A stretch of DNA of 64,000 bases. Source: Aquabacter cavernae. Its GTDB lineage: Bacteria; Pseudomonadota; Alphaproteobacteria; Rhizobiales; Xanthobacteraceae. Shown here piece by piece: positions 10,901 to 18,600 of this stretch. Under the pieces are notes generated by a model. The model was given only the letters and a program-made list of their open reading frames with translations. It was not told the origin of the DNA and did no database searches. The stretch is taken from NCBI RefSeq assembly GCF_003993795.1, contig NZ_RWKV01000015.1, positions 434,001 through 498,000 of the forward strand. Direction: 5' to 3'. The position numbers and the translations under genes were made by a program. Numbering within the stretch: the first letter of the stretch is position 1; every line of letters begins with the position of its first letter.

Positions 10901-13900
10901 TCTGACCGGACCTGAGGGCGCGGCGATCTTCCTGAGCGCGCTCGCGACGTCAGGACCGACCGGGCATGGGCAGATCCTGGACATCCTGCTCGCGCTGCCG
11001 GACGGCATCGACGCCATCCACCATGCGCTCATTGCCGACCCGGCCCTTGCCGCGCCCGCCATCGATGTGCTCCTCAGTATCGCCGGGGACCCCCGGTTCG
11101 GCGTGGCGACGAGCGCTGCGGCGCTCGCCGAAGCGCTGGAGATCCTTCACGACGGCGCCCTGACCCCGGCCGAGATGGCCGCGTTCGCTGCCGCCGGCGG
11201 CCATTACGAAACCCTTCGGGCCGCCATTCTCTCCGGCACGCCGGACGAGGCGACCAAGGCCATCTTCACGGCGGATTACGTGGCGCAGTTCCGGTTGCCG
11301 GGCGATCCCCTGCTGGCGGATACATGGCTGTCCGGATCCGACGCCCAGGTGGCCCTCGACTATTTCAAGGTCACGCATGGGCTGATGACCATCGCCGAAG
11401 CGGCAGAGGACCTGATCGCCTTTGCGACCGCGAGCGGCGTGTCCATCGACGAGGCGCTCCTCAATCTCAGCCGCATGTTCGGGCCGGGCGATACGGCATC
11501 CGCGGACGCGGTGCGGGGCTATCTGATCGACCGCATCGAAAGCGGCGATCTCGTGCACGACCTCGCGGCGCACATGCAGGCGGCCGGCAATGCGCTGTCC
11601 ATGAGCGCGGCCCTCAGCCGGTTCTTCCCCTCCGCGCTTTCCGACTACGCCCATGACCGGGACACCTATACGGACCAGTTCGTGGCCGAGGCCTATCTGC
11701 TGGCCCAGATCAATGCCGGCCTGCCGTTGAACGTGTCGGCCTTCAAGCCTTTCGCCACCCTCACGGTCGCTCCGGGCGAGCAATATCAGGTGCCTGGCCC
11801 CCTCGACCGGGTCTCGCTCGGTCTCGAACGCGCGCTTGGCCATCTGATCGAGGCGCCGGACACCAGCGCCGCCGTCAAGGCGGAAGCCCAGGCGGCACTG
11901 GGCCAGCGCGTGTTCTACGGACAGACGGCGATCGGCGTGGTCGATTACCTGACCGATCGCTCCAATCCGAATTTCTGGACCGTTGATCTCCCGGCCGCGC
12001 TCGCCCTCCTGGAGGAGCAGGCCGATCTCGCACGGACGGCCAGCAGCGATTCAGACCCCGAGCTGGAACGCCAGATCACCCTCGCCCGGTTGTTCATCAG
12101 CGACAGTGCGGGCGTCGGACGGACGAACCCCGTCAACGGGGCCCTTGTGGCGTCCAACCTGCGGGCCCAATTGCTGTCGTCCACGTATGCGGACGACATG
12201 GTCGCCGGGTTCGGCGCACTGCTATCGCTTCCCAGCAGTTCCTTTGGCCGCCAGCAGCTTCTTGTATCCGTGCAGGACTACATCACACATGGATACTTGT
12301 CCGCCCATGCCAGCGACCTCCTGAGCGACATTGCCCATCTCTCCAACCCGCAGTCATCCGGGCATCAAACGACCCAGGACAAGCTCTATCAGCTGCTATC
12401 GACGGGCTATTCAAAGACGCAGGGGATGCAGAATGTCCTCGGCGTCATCCACGACGACATCGCCACTGATCCCCGGAGCGTCCAAGGCTATATCCGGCTG
12501 GCGGCAGCGCTGGATTCCGGCTCGGTGTCCGGCTCGCTCGCCGAGAATCTCCTGGGGATCAGCGGCCTGACGCTCACGGCCGCATCCATCGGCTCGAAAC
12601 TCGCCCTCTGGGGCCTGTCCCAGAATGCCGTCTCCGGCGCCCTGGGCGAGGGCATGACCGATACATTGCGAGGCGCCTTCCAGATCGCCGGCGCGAGCGC
12701 GGGCCTCATCAGCGCGACCATGTTCGATAGCGGTCAGGCAGCGGTGGACAATGCCAGCGCGGCGCTGCCCAACCTGCTGGATTTCGGCAATGCGGTGAAA
12801 AACGGCGACATGGCGGGCATCCTGTCCGCCTCCGGCGAGCTGGTGCGCGACTATTACAAGATTACCACCGGTTTCGACCTCTATATCGCGGCGGATCTGG
12901 TGGAGAGCCTCGGATTCTTCCTCGGCGACCTCGCGACCGGGGACGTGGACGCCCTCCACTACGACATCACGCGACTGGGAAACCATTTCGTCGAATTGTT
13001 CCGATCAAACGTCTATGTGGGAATCATCGCGGAAAACCTGATCGAATACTCCGACACGATCAATTCCGCTCTACACCAGCTCGGATCCGGCCTGGAAATG
13101 GTGCTCGATGATGTCGTGTCCGGCGTCGCTTATCTCGCCGATACCGGCGATGACATCCTCGATTTCGTGCGCAACATCTTCGGCATCGACGGCTATATCC
13201 AAGGCGCGACAGTCTTCGCCGACAGGAACCTCAATGGCGTCCAGGATGCCGGAGAAGTCAGCGCCACAGCCAATGCGAGCGGAGGCTACACGCTCGTCAA
13301 CCCGGTCGGCCGGATCACCCTGACGGGCGGCATCGACACGGCCACGGGCCTCGCCTTCACCGGCATCCTGACGGCGCCGGCGGGCTCCACGGTTCTCACC
13401 CCTCTCACCACGCTCATTTCCGAGATCGCGACGCCGGGAGATTCCAATCCCATCGCCGCCGAGACGACCCTCTCCACTGCGCTCGGCCTTGCCTCCGACA
13501 TCGACCTGATGCGCTTCGATCCGGTCGCGGAAACGCTCGCGGGCGATGCCGACGCCAGGACGGTGCTGGCGGCCAATTCCATGGTCCTCAACACCATGAC
13601 CCTGTTGCAGGCCGCCGGCGCCGCCGACCCGGCCGGCCTCATGGCGGGGCGGATCGCCGCCGGCGCCGGTCTCGATCTCACCAACGCCGATACGCTGCGC
13701 AACCTCGCCGCCGAAGCGGGCATCGGAGCCGCCGCAAGCGCCGCCGTGGTGGCCCTCGCCGCAGCGTCCAACGCGCTGGCGGCCCAGGCCGTGTCCGCCC
13801 AGATGGATGCGGCCACATTCCTCAGGACCGTGTTCGCCATCAACATCGACACCCAGGGCACAGCGGCGGCGGCGATCAGGGCGGCGGGAGAGGATGCGGG

Positions 13901-14951
13901 CGCACTCGATGCGGCCATGGCCGCCCATACCGGCGCAGCCCTGGACCAATTGGTCACCGACAATCTTTCCAGGGTCGGGTCGCTCTACCCCACGGGCCAT
14001 GTGGACGCCGGCATCTCCTTGCAGGCGACCCTGGACGGGGATGGCATCGAACTCCTGTTCGATCCCTCTTACTCCGTCCCCGGCCACTGGGTGAGGTTCG
14101 AAGCCCTGGACTCGCTGCTTCCGGCGGGCGCGACCCTGCTGGTCTACGCCGTGGATGCGGCCGGCAACCTCGTGAACCGCGCCAGCCACGCCGCCGGCGC
14201 CGATGTCATCCTGGATATGGCCACCCTCGCCACGATCGGTGTCGTCTCGGACGATCACGGCAACCACATCCTCCTTGGCCGCCAGTCCGTCTACCTGAGC
14301 GCGGGCGAGCAACTGCGCTTCGCGGTTCTCAATGGCAGCGGCGTGGTGGATCGGTCGCCGGATGTGGAGATCCTTGCGCACACCGATGGCTCCTTGCAGC
14401 TGGATGTGGCGGGACTGCGCGTCCACGCGATCACCAACAACCTGCTGTCCGACAGCGCGGAACTCGCCGAATTCCAGCGGGATAGCGGCCAGCCGCTGCT
14501 GTTCCTGCAACAGGGCGATACCCTGAACGTGGAACTGGTAGGCAGTTCCGCCAACACCAACACACTGGGCTTCGTGCAGATCGATGTGGACGCGGCCACC
14601 GGAGCCTGGAGCGTGGGTGGGGAGGCTTATGCCGACACCGATGCCTTCCACCGCGCGGTCATCGCTGAGTTGGACGGCGGCTTCGCCGCGGCCCATGGCG
14701 GCTCCTTCAGCGACACCACCACATGGACCGTTTCCGGCACCACGGGCTATTACGCCCCGGTCCTGATGACCCCGTCCGGCCATACGTTCGTGGTCGGCAC
14801 CGCGAATGCCGGGGGATTGGACTATATCCGGATGTTCGGCGAGAACACTTTCGGCTTCGAGGACCTCGCTTACGATCAGGGATCCGACTTCGACTATAAC
14901 GACATGGTCATGCGGCTGACGCCCGTTTCCGGACAATTGACGGCGGTGTGA
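1986..14951 (+). CDS. Giant cysteine-free helical-repeat protein with C-terminal DUF4114, probable surface or secreted protein
   Basis: This is a 4321-residue protein starting at ATG 1986 with GGGAG six bases upstream. Residues 1 to about 3100 are Ala/Leu/Ile/Gly-rich and very poor in Lys. They are built from many copies of a degenerate unit, G-x-[LIVM]-[ST]-x3-A-x3-L, in alternating amphipathic helices (examples NGTLTAAHAVAAI, EGRLTASEATAIL, NGEMTPAEAVAAL, QGAVTQSAALAFL). This resembles a HEAT/ARM-like alpha-solenoid. Residues about 3100-3700 are less repetitive. About 3740 is a Ca-loop-like FADRNLNGVQDAGE in a SdrD/B-like segment. About 4265-4315 is a DUF4114 signature (FGFEDLAYDQGSDFDYNDM). 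I see no cysteine anywhere and no N-terminal signal peptide. Those traits, plus a C-terminal DUF4114, fit type I-secreted giant proteins, but no RTX nonapeptides and no type I secretion genes are in the window. Function is unknown; an adhesin role is inference. Confidence 0.85.
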   Translation: MPSGPYASIEAVKQAFLAEPLTFADATHQLLALAASGDLDFQVQAALGIAYLVENNPRSQGGSYEAGVTLVGILNGTFPAGATPPAYAYGVLAGILAAPIPSVWWDVETKLGNLVGQDAAQANLAIQALAAAFDAADRDYREEPAREIANLMSSVPLGIADVAAVLEGQVQGDSLSAVDAIDILGRVGILYGGPLGNAAFAAAAGAVAAEVIDLVAEDEIDATAAIAALVASAQTLASLASQGGGPGALQYLIAIAGAEPDLFDVAGAQLAPLVSLDSSTPGTQVRAQDAVTAVNAARLAGQITASEAVSLLAGIASAPGIPWHFSTDPLHIVGNSVRGFVANGTLTAAHAVAAIEAAITGFGLTPDAGVTVLLGIGANGEYLLRNNMFQYVGNDALMAAAAGALTTLLDASPGLSAASIAEDLARAFLSDSSALVLKIFAQAALAAGDAPVHATLGAALGLAAEAGSRDIENMPLTAATALAAIGDRVVANASGGSDEAVTLLIGFAGATTDAKSEILAGRELVRVLGVNTPAVDSVAEVLAAVASHALSGGQATLLLAGLATASNTTGQVAAWNGLASLLSDDLADLAVLAAAIGGPGAPLGYDEAFTLLINLQTVATAEVAAALVDEIFAIALQSPAQVDRAVAIILAAVETAGQNLSGAEKEAAQASVAAVAADQIAALVAQTPLTPEGAVAAVASAIGNGTLSPLRAVAALANLQAAGLDGALIADALQALIDDAVISARQMVLGLLALQVPGASAALLAALASEIETLLTTPANFAETAGLGTTAQVLQVTSLVAALFDTDPTAAQAVLDALPDQFAGGNDIHAERASQFLLFLYGEGGSAATGTLPSMVELASTAPFYLSIFTRQLGATIDLGELSPAAAVTLLEALLPVQPVVILGQFADLIVDGRLSVAQLHAEIAQGRITASDAFEILSDIIPRASEAVRAAAIEELTALIADDAGFSEAGLAIFVTLAGSADPARREAGYAGIDALAQMPGLGAAAFEALLPLLNASNTLVVADAKAGLLSLFAEGRLTASEATAILGAQLMAGSPVISQQQALDTLVALSHVDAPFIHAYLKNIANIGLGGVTDTDVIIALADGLSGRLSDSIPAAGAIIEVASLNALSPAALADAVAQALLLSGAEKAALLAEIGGLTGMTLAYGDEIAARMYSLAALGDVMGNGLGQLSRQGAVEIVLGTYADGSRSSAIAALDSLIQAGKLSAADVADALIHLAVSAQWPVEDAIETLVGIAHGSGSPDILAATALGIADAITGGTMSSVGTLTAADILEGLNAALAQQVLTPMQAFALVEKALLLRLAQVEAFGLTGPAFVQATETLATAVNDELAYLSSHGLTVDGIVTALALASAGATQPQLIAIGAQIVAIASATLTPAAIAADIASAMDGSTGITEVQAATILVFTAIAGGEALQLEAGRAIGALYMGGSLSAAELAMAIDQPAYTGIVSPQQDLALTLGVISAGGAAAVGAIISHLRVLLTLPVLASEIADAVAADTITAVQAMDAAAAVAVSSGEVATTVAIAEALFANGEMTPAEAVAALGPWVGPGFFPADVALQVALALSAGETLANITAIGLQLGEWLAAGTLTESQLSDGLLRGFIGDPPGTAPVITLAEALNILLGVASDTSPAAIAAGVPEIGSRLFAVLSETGDVMQTIALIDASLAAGTLSGSAAAEQLITLADGRGDLASIAIATALVSLVSEGHLGSNPGNGFFLLQSALLTAVEAETLDSARAVFLGALALQGPPESGSPGSLVFQLVNGGAISASDATAQLVAATLAAPQTLPVSTVATLLAQFANTPPVSGELPPLVAASVASLETLMESGALAPSFFASPSDAKLLAEILDLVDARLASAPSAGLEALRDSLYTTLLSLPDASIVAGVEAAMTGGLMTLAHGLSMLIELVARGDASLDAAIIATLVSLLDREIATTLQVADAFASAENGIVRLAGMIDPAAPAAELTAALARLLSDTLTSGATAAATAGDIADAVGNGPALTAAQAVLALAMFGQVGSADVTHAGAVAMAGLVSANEITQSDALTGAAQVLLAAATTEAQLGGGALIAAFLGARGHDADGIVAAMVATAGTGVSREDAVRILALLTATQDPDLRDPAAPVVSDAAIAQGLLDLAPGLPSLTLAQALAALTAVPLASVTDTLDILIAVAALGTVEAQIAAGHATATVSGTFLPQALGDVIDDLATARQIHFVLGLSSGAPALAAEVAVRLDFQAPAHALAATLITALQQGAVTQSAALAFLVDFANATLPGSTTSPAGSGDYADLAFLIARVAVNESGLQGAGVEAIAGMVARGLIAPTQIFTGIDAGIAQGTLSVPQAAILLLNALPVLPSTDIAIATKLSALLAGADLFAAINDAVTSEHVGPAEGMRLYAIVAALNGATTEDAAAAMVALLAPSEPPGTTVMQAIDAIKDLGDAAVPDAATAIAALVRALVATGEVDAGQAVAQVLASGASLPEGETTQILIKLGVSADPSLSAAAAAAYTNDGSALANAVAAGVIDGVQAAQFAATVLVNHDPQLPALSLTLSLGAQLASLVGPGLAIGTALAAIASAGTPDVALRLFAAIVIADPDHDGAALAAARNLLSPGTLTLDQAIATLGQFLIEANDQAVGRLIFELAAGSVSDGAAGQVISLVDQGRISLDAILPDLQAAREAGGNAAQIAAIILGIAGAPNLPTRMAFEPDTTFSYRDLGRFLASPLAALTDPAAAAVAIAEFAAVADAALAGGQIDEAQFAFLLASFAALDGVGPYAVLAAADQLSALLGNASLSTTDFVSAMTRFAHETEDPIGKLIHLLVNMSELGLGSAVAAISALVNAEHITAAAAVGAVHEMSGTTPSGIAPGLALAPEAAAQFLLRLTLQGSGPVQGAALAQLVADMAGGAPEVGDGITGAIQAGWLTSLGALEVTAQLLAAATSDPAGTFGTWAMSHLAAFHSDAHLTGPEGAAIFLSALATSGPTGHGQILDILLALPDGIDAIHHALIADPALAAPAIDVLLSIAGDPRFGVATSAAALAEALEILHDGALTPAEMAAFAAAGGHYETLRAAILSGTPDEATKAIFTADYVAQFRLPGDPLLADTWLSGSDAQVALDYFKVTHGLMTIAEAAEDLIAFATASGVSIDEALLNLSRMFGPGDTASADAVRGYLIDRIESGDLVHDLAAHMQAAGNALSMSAALSRFFPSALSDYAHDRDTYTDQFVAEAYLLAQINAGLPLNVSAFKPFATLTVAPGEQYQVPGPLDRVSLGLERALGHLIEAPDTSAAVKAEAQAALGQRVFYGQTAIGVVDYLTDRSNPNFWTVDLPAALALLEEQADLARTASSDSDPELERQITLARLFISDSAGVGRTNPVNGALVASNLRAQLLSSTYADDMVAGFGALLSLPSSSFGRQQLLVSVQDYITHGYLSAHASDLLSDIAHLSNPQSSGHQTTQDKLYQLLSTGYSKTQGMQNVLGVIHDDIATDPRSVQGYIRLAAALDSGSVSGSLAENLLGISGLTLTAASIGSKLALWGLSQNAVSGALGEGMTDTLRGAFQIAGASAGLISATMFDSGQAAVDNASAALPNLLDFGNAVKNGDMAGILSASGELVRDYYKITTGFDLYIAADLVESLGFFLGDLATGDVDALHYDITRLGNHFVELFRSNVYVGIIAENLIEYSDTINSALHQLGSGLEMVLDDVVSGVAYLADTGDDILDFVRNIFGIDGYIQGATVFADRNLNGVQDAGEVSATANASGGYTLVNPVGRITLTGGIDTATGLAFTGILTAPAGSTVLTPLTTLISEIATPGDSNPIAAETTLSTALGLASDIDLMRFDPVAETLAGDADARTVLAANSMVLNTMTLLQAAGAADPAGLMAGRIAAGAGLDLTNADTLRNLAAEAGIGAAASAAVVALAAASNALAAQAVSAQMDAATFLRTVFAINIDTQGTAAAAIRAAGEDAGALDAAMAAHTGAALDQLVTDNLSRVGSLYPTGHVDAGISLQATLDGDGIELLFDPSYSVPGHWVRFEALDSLLPAGATLLVYAVDAAGNLVNRASHAAGADVILDMATLATIGVVSDDHGNHILLGRQSVYLSAGEQLRFAVLNGSGVVDRSPDVEILAHTDGSLQLDVAGLRVHAITNNLLSDSAELAEFQRDSGQPLLFLQQGDTLNVELVGSSANTNTLGFVQIDVDAATGAWSVGGEAYADTDAFHRAVIAELDGGFAAAHGGSFSDTTTWTVSGTTGYYAPVLMTPSGHTFVVGTANAGGLDYIRMFGENTFGFEDLAYDQGSDFDYNDMVMRLTPVSGQLTAV

Positions 14952-15005
14952 GGGAGGCGAGCTGGCCCCGCCGAGAAATCACACGGTTATTTCAATAAGA
15001 TATGC

Positions 15006-15033
15006 GCTCCCCGTGTCGTCCTGAGCGGGGAGC
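15006..15033. terminator. Hairpin downstream of the giant gene
   Basis: GCTCCCCG (15006-15013) pairs with CGGGGAGC (15026-15033) across a 12-base loop, 55 bases after the giant gene's stop and before the convergent Dabb gene. There is no T-run, so it is a weak or bidirectional terminator at best. Confidence 0.4.
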
Positions 15034-15102
15034 CCTCGCATCGACATCGCCCATCAATTGGCTGAGCACTGTGACATGCAGCCTCTCCGCCGACACACGA
15101 CG

Positions 15103-15426
15103 CTAGTCAGTCTCCATATCGAACACCACCACATCGTCTGTCCCGCGCTCCAGCGCGGCAACCAGTGGTGCGGCGACAGCCACATGCGCGGGATGGGTGA
15201 GGTAGACGTCCCGATCCGCGGCGGTGACGAAGCGCATGATCAGCCCGTGGCGATAGCCGGCGTCCAGTCCTTCGGGGCTGGTATTGGGTCCGACGCTCAC
15301 GGCGACAAGACCGGGAATGCGTTCGGGGAGCCGGAGGAAGGGCTCCGTCAATTCACGGATGCGCGCCTGCGGGGTGATGGCAGGAAAGCGAAGCAGAACC
15401 ACATGCGTGATCATCTTGGGGGCCAT
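15103..15426 (-). CDS. Dabb-family (stress-responsive alpha/beta barrel) protein
   Basis: A 107-residue protein. The opening MITHVVLLRF and the body (LTEPFLRLPERIPGLVAVSVGPNTS, then YRHGLIMRFVTAADRDVYLTHPAHV) match the Dabb fold, a small dimeric ferredoxin-like barrel. Members include stress-induced plant proteins and some cyclases; the bacterial role is generally unknown. The second methionine (ATG ending at 15414) starts exactly at the conserved ITHVVL strand and is a plausible alternative start. It is monocistronic, convergent with the giant gene, and shares orientation with the autotransporter whose terminator lies upstream of it. Confidence 0.75.
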   Translation of the reverse strand: MAPKMITHVVLLRFPAITPQARIRELTEPFLRLPERIPGLVAVSVGPNTSPEGLDAGYRHGLIMRFVTAADRDVYLTHPAHVAVAAPLVAALERGTDDVVVFDMETD

Positions 15427-15645
15427 GGCTGAGAGGATCGGTCAGGCGTGCATCATGCGCGCTCCGTCACATGACCGACAGGGCTCGCGGAAGGACGGGC
15501 TCGCCGTGCCTATCATGGCCGCGTCATGGCCAGCGGTGGACCACGTCCGGAGCATCCTTCATGGGTACCCGGCCAAAGCCCTGCGTCTCTGCACGTCCAG
15601 GCCGGTGGCTGGCGGCGCACCGTGCCGGAGACGCTCCAGAACGAC

Positions 15646-15677
15646 AAAGGCCGCCGGATGGATATCCGGCGGCCTTT
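15646..15677 (-). terminator. Intrinsic terminator of the autotransporter gene
   Basis: A perfect 14-base stem (15646-15659 with 15664-15677) and a four-base loop begin about 20 bases after the autotransporter stop. On the minus strand the stem ends in CCTTT followed by GTCGTTCT. The stem is A/T-capped on both sides, so it may work in both directions. Confidence 0.75.
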
Positions 15678-15697
15678 CGGTTGCTGAGGGTCCCCCC

Positions 15698-18600
15698 TCA
15701 GAACTTGAGCGAGAACTGTGCTGTGAAGGCGTTCTGGCTGGCTTCGGAGGCGATCTGGCCGGTGTAGTTCACCTGCAGCGTCGCGAGGTCGGAGAGGGCG
15801 TAGGACAGCCCCGCGCCCACCACCGCCGTATCCTCCGCGATGGGAACACCCTGCACGTTGAACGGCGTGCTGCCGCCCAGGAACAGCATGGTCGCCGACG
15901 GCGTCGTGTCGCCGAAGGCATGCTGCCAGCCCAGCGTTACGCTGGGCGTCAGTGCGCGCCCGTTCACCGTGAAGGTGGTGGCCGCCCGGATGCCCAGCGT
16001 CGTGTAGACCGTGTTCTGCGCCTCCAGATTCACCGACAGCGCCGCACCATTGGCCGCGAAGCCCCCTTCCGACAGCGAGCCGCCGGACACGTTCAGATAG
16101 GCGAGGCCCAGGAACGGCTCGAAGGCGTAGGACCCGATGTTGAAGTCATAGGCCGCTTCGCCGAACACCTGCGTGGTGCCCACCGTGTAGCCGCCGTCCG
16201 TCGCTCCCGAGAAGCCGGGGAACAGGACCGAGCGGCCCACCGACACGTCGTGCCACGTATAGGAGACGCCGCCGCGCAGGGCGAAGGCCCCGAACTGGCC
16301 GCCCGCATAGAGGCCGATGTCGTAATTATCCATGGAGCCCGAGGAGTTGCGGGCATCCACGTCGAACTGGGTCTGGCTGAAGCCGGCGACGATACCGGCC
16401 CGCACATTCTCCGTGACGCCCACGTCGAGACCGGCGAAGAAGCCGCCCACGGAGCTGGAGATGGAGGCGGCGTTGCCGTTGCCGAAGGCATTGCCCCAGC
16501 CGCCATAGCCCTGCGCCCACAAGGTGGGCGTGAGGCCCTGGGCAAGGGCTGCCGTGGCCGGACCACCGGCCGCGCCCGGCGCGCCTTCGGACTGGCGCAG
16601 GCGACCCGTCACCGCTTCCCGCAGATACACCGCCTCCTGGAGGATCACCGTGTTCACGGACGGGTAGATCTCGCCGGAGAGCTGGTTCAGCGCCGTCGGC
16701 ACCGCGCCCTGGGAGAGCTGCACCACAGCATCGAACACGGGGTTTCCGAAGCCGAGCGCCTGGGCGCCCACGGCGGTGTTCAGCTGGTTCACCGTCTGCG
16801 CGTAAGCCGTGAAGTCGGTGTTGGTGTAGACCAGCGTCAGATAGACGTTCTGCGCGTCATAGGTGAGGAAGGGATCGAGGAAGGCGTAATCCGAGGTCAC
16901 GCCGCCGAAGGTCCCGGTCACCGTGTCCGTGGTGGTGATGATCGGAATGGTGGTCTGCACCGGATAACGTCCCGGCACCGCCGCCACCTGAACATTGGCG
17001 CCGGAGGAGAGCGTCACCGCCCCGCTCGCCAGGATCAGATCGTGCTGGAGGTCCGGCGTCACGTCCACCTGGTAGACCGCCCCGCTATTGAAGGTGACGG
17101 GTCCGGAGACCGTGAGCGTGCCCGGCGAATAGCCCGGCGCCACCATGCCCCCGGAATTGACGGTCAGCGCGCCGATGGTCGCCGTGCCGCCCAGGATGCC
17201 GTCCGCATAGACCGTGAAGGGCGAGGCCGTGGTGGAGCCCGCCTGGAGGCGCACCGTGGCATTGTCCACCGCAACCGGCCCCTGATAGGGCGAGGAGAAA
17301 AGCACCGTGCCGCCGCCGGTGAAGGTGACGAAGCCCGTGCCGGTGATGGCACCGGTGAAGGCGTAGGTGTCGGAGCGGTTGAAGATGAGGTTGGCGTTGT
17401 TCAGCACGTCGCCGGAAATGGAGCCCGTCGTGCCGCCGTCACCCAGCTGAAGCGTGCCGGCCGAGATCGTCGTCAGGCCGGTATAGGTGTTCGACCCTGT
17501 GAGGATCAGCGTACCCGTGCCGGTCTTGGAGAAGCCGTACGCGCCGGAGATGACGCCCGAGAGGGTGAGCACCTCCTGCGGGTCCACCTCAATGGCGGCG
17601 CTCGGCGCATCCCCGGTCCGCACCAGGGAGATCCCGCCGCCATAGGCGAAGGTGTCGCTCGCCCGCAGCGTGCCCGCCGTGTTGAGCGTGATCCCGCCCG
17701 TGCCCAGCGGCTGCACCCCGGTGAGGCGCAGGGTGCCGCGCGAGATGGTGGTGCCGCCGGAGAAGCTGTTGTTCCCCGTGAGGCTGAGCGTGCCGCTGCC
17801 GGCCTGCACGATGGAGCCGGAGCCGGAAACCGTCCCGCCGAAGCTGGTCTCGCCAAACAGGTTGAACGCCAGGACCCCGTTGTTCACCACATCGCCGAGG
17901 ACGGTTCCCATCGTCCCGCCATCGCCCAGTTGGAGCGTGCCGCCGGAAATGGTTGTGCCGCCCGTATAGGTGTTCGCGCCGGTCAGAACGAGGGTACCCA
18001 AATCCGCCTTTTCCAGGCCGACGCTGCCGCCGAGGGAGGCCGCGATGGTGGCCGTGGTGGCCGCCCCCGCCGCCGTGCCGTCGCCAACGCGGATGATGGC
18101 CGGGCCGGAGCCGGACGAGGTGAGCAGAATGCTCGCGCCGGTCACCGTGTAGCCGGTTTCCACGAACTGCATGCCCATGGCCGAGACCTGGCCGTTGGCG
18201 CTGCTCACGGTGACCGTGCCCGCCTGCCCCTGGAAGATGGCGAACCCGCTGTTCCAGGGCCGGGAGACGAAGCCGTAGGCATTGGTCCAGTTGGTCTCGC
18301 TGGTCGCGAGCCAGGTGCCGGACCCGCCCTCTACCGTGAAGGTGGGGCTGGTGGTGGTGCCGTTCCAGAACGAGATGGGGGTGTTGGGGTCATCGACGAA
18401 CAGGTTGACCTGGTTGGCGATGGAGGTCTGGATGCCGCCCTCATAACCCGTCGGAATGCTGCCCAAGGCGAAGCCGTTGTCCGTCAGGGTGCCGCTATAA
18501 TTGGCGACGCGGTAGATGCCGATGCCGAAGCCCGCGGTGGCCGAGACGTTCAGGCTGCCCGCCAGGGTAAGGTCGCCATTGACGTTGAACACGCCGGAGC

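Noticed and set aside
1986-14951. RTX-type calcium-binding repeats in the giant protein
   Set aside because: I found no GGxGxDxUx nonapeptide arrays; only one Ca-loop-like segment near residue 3740.
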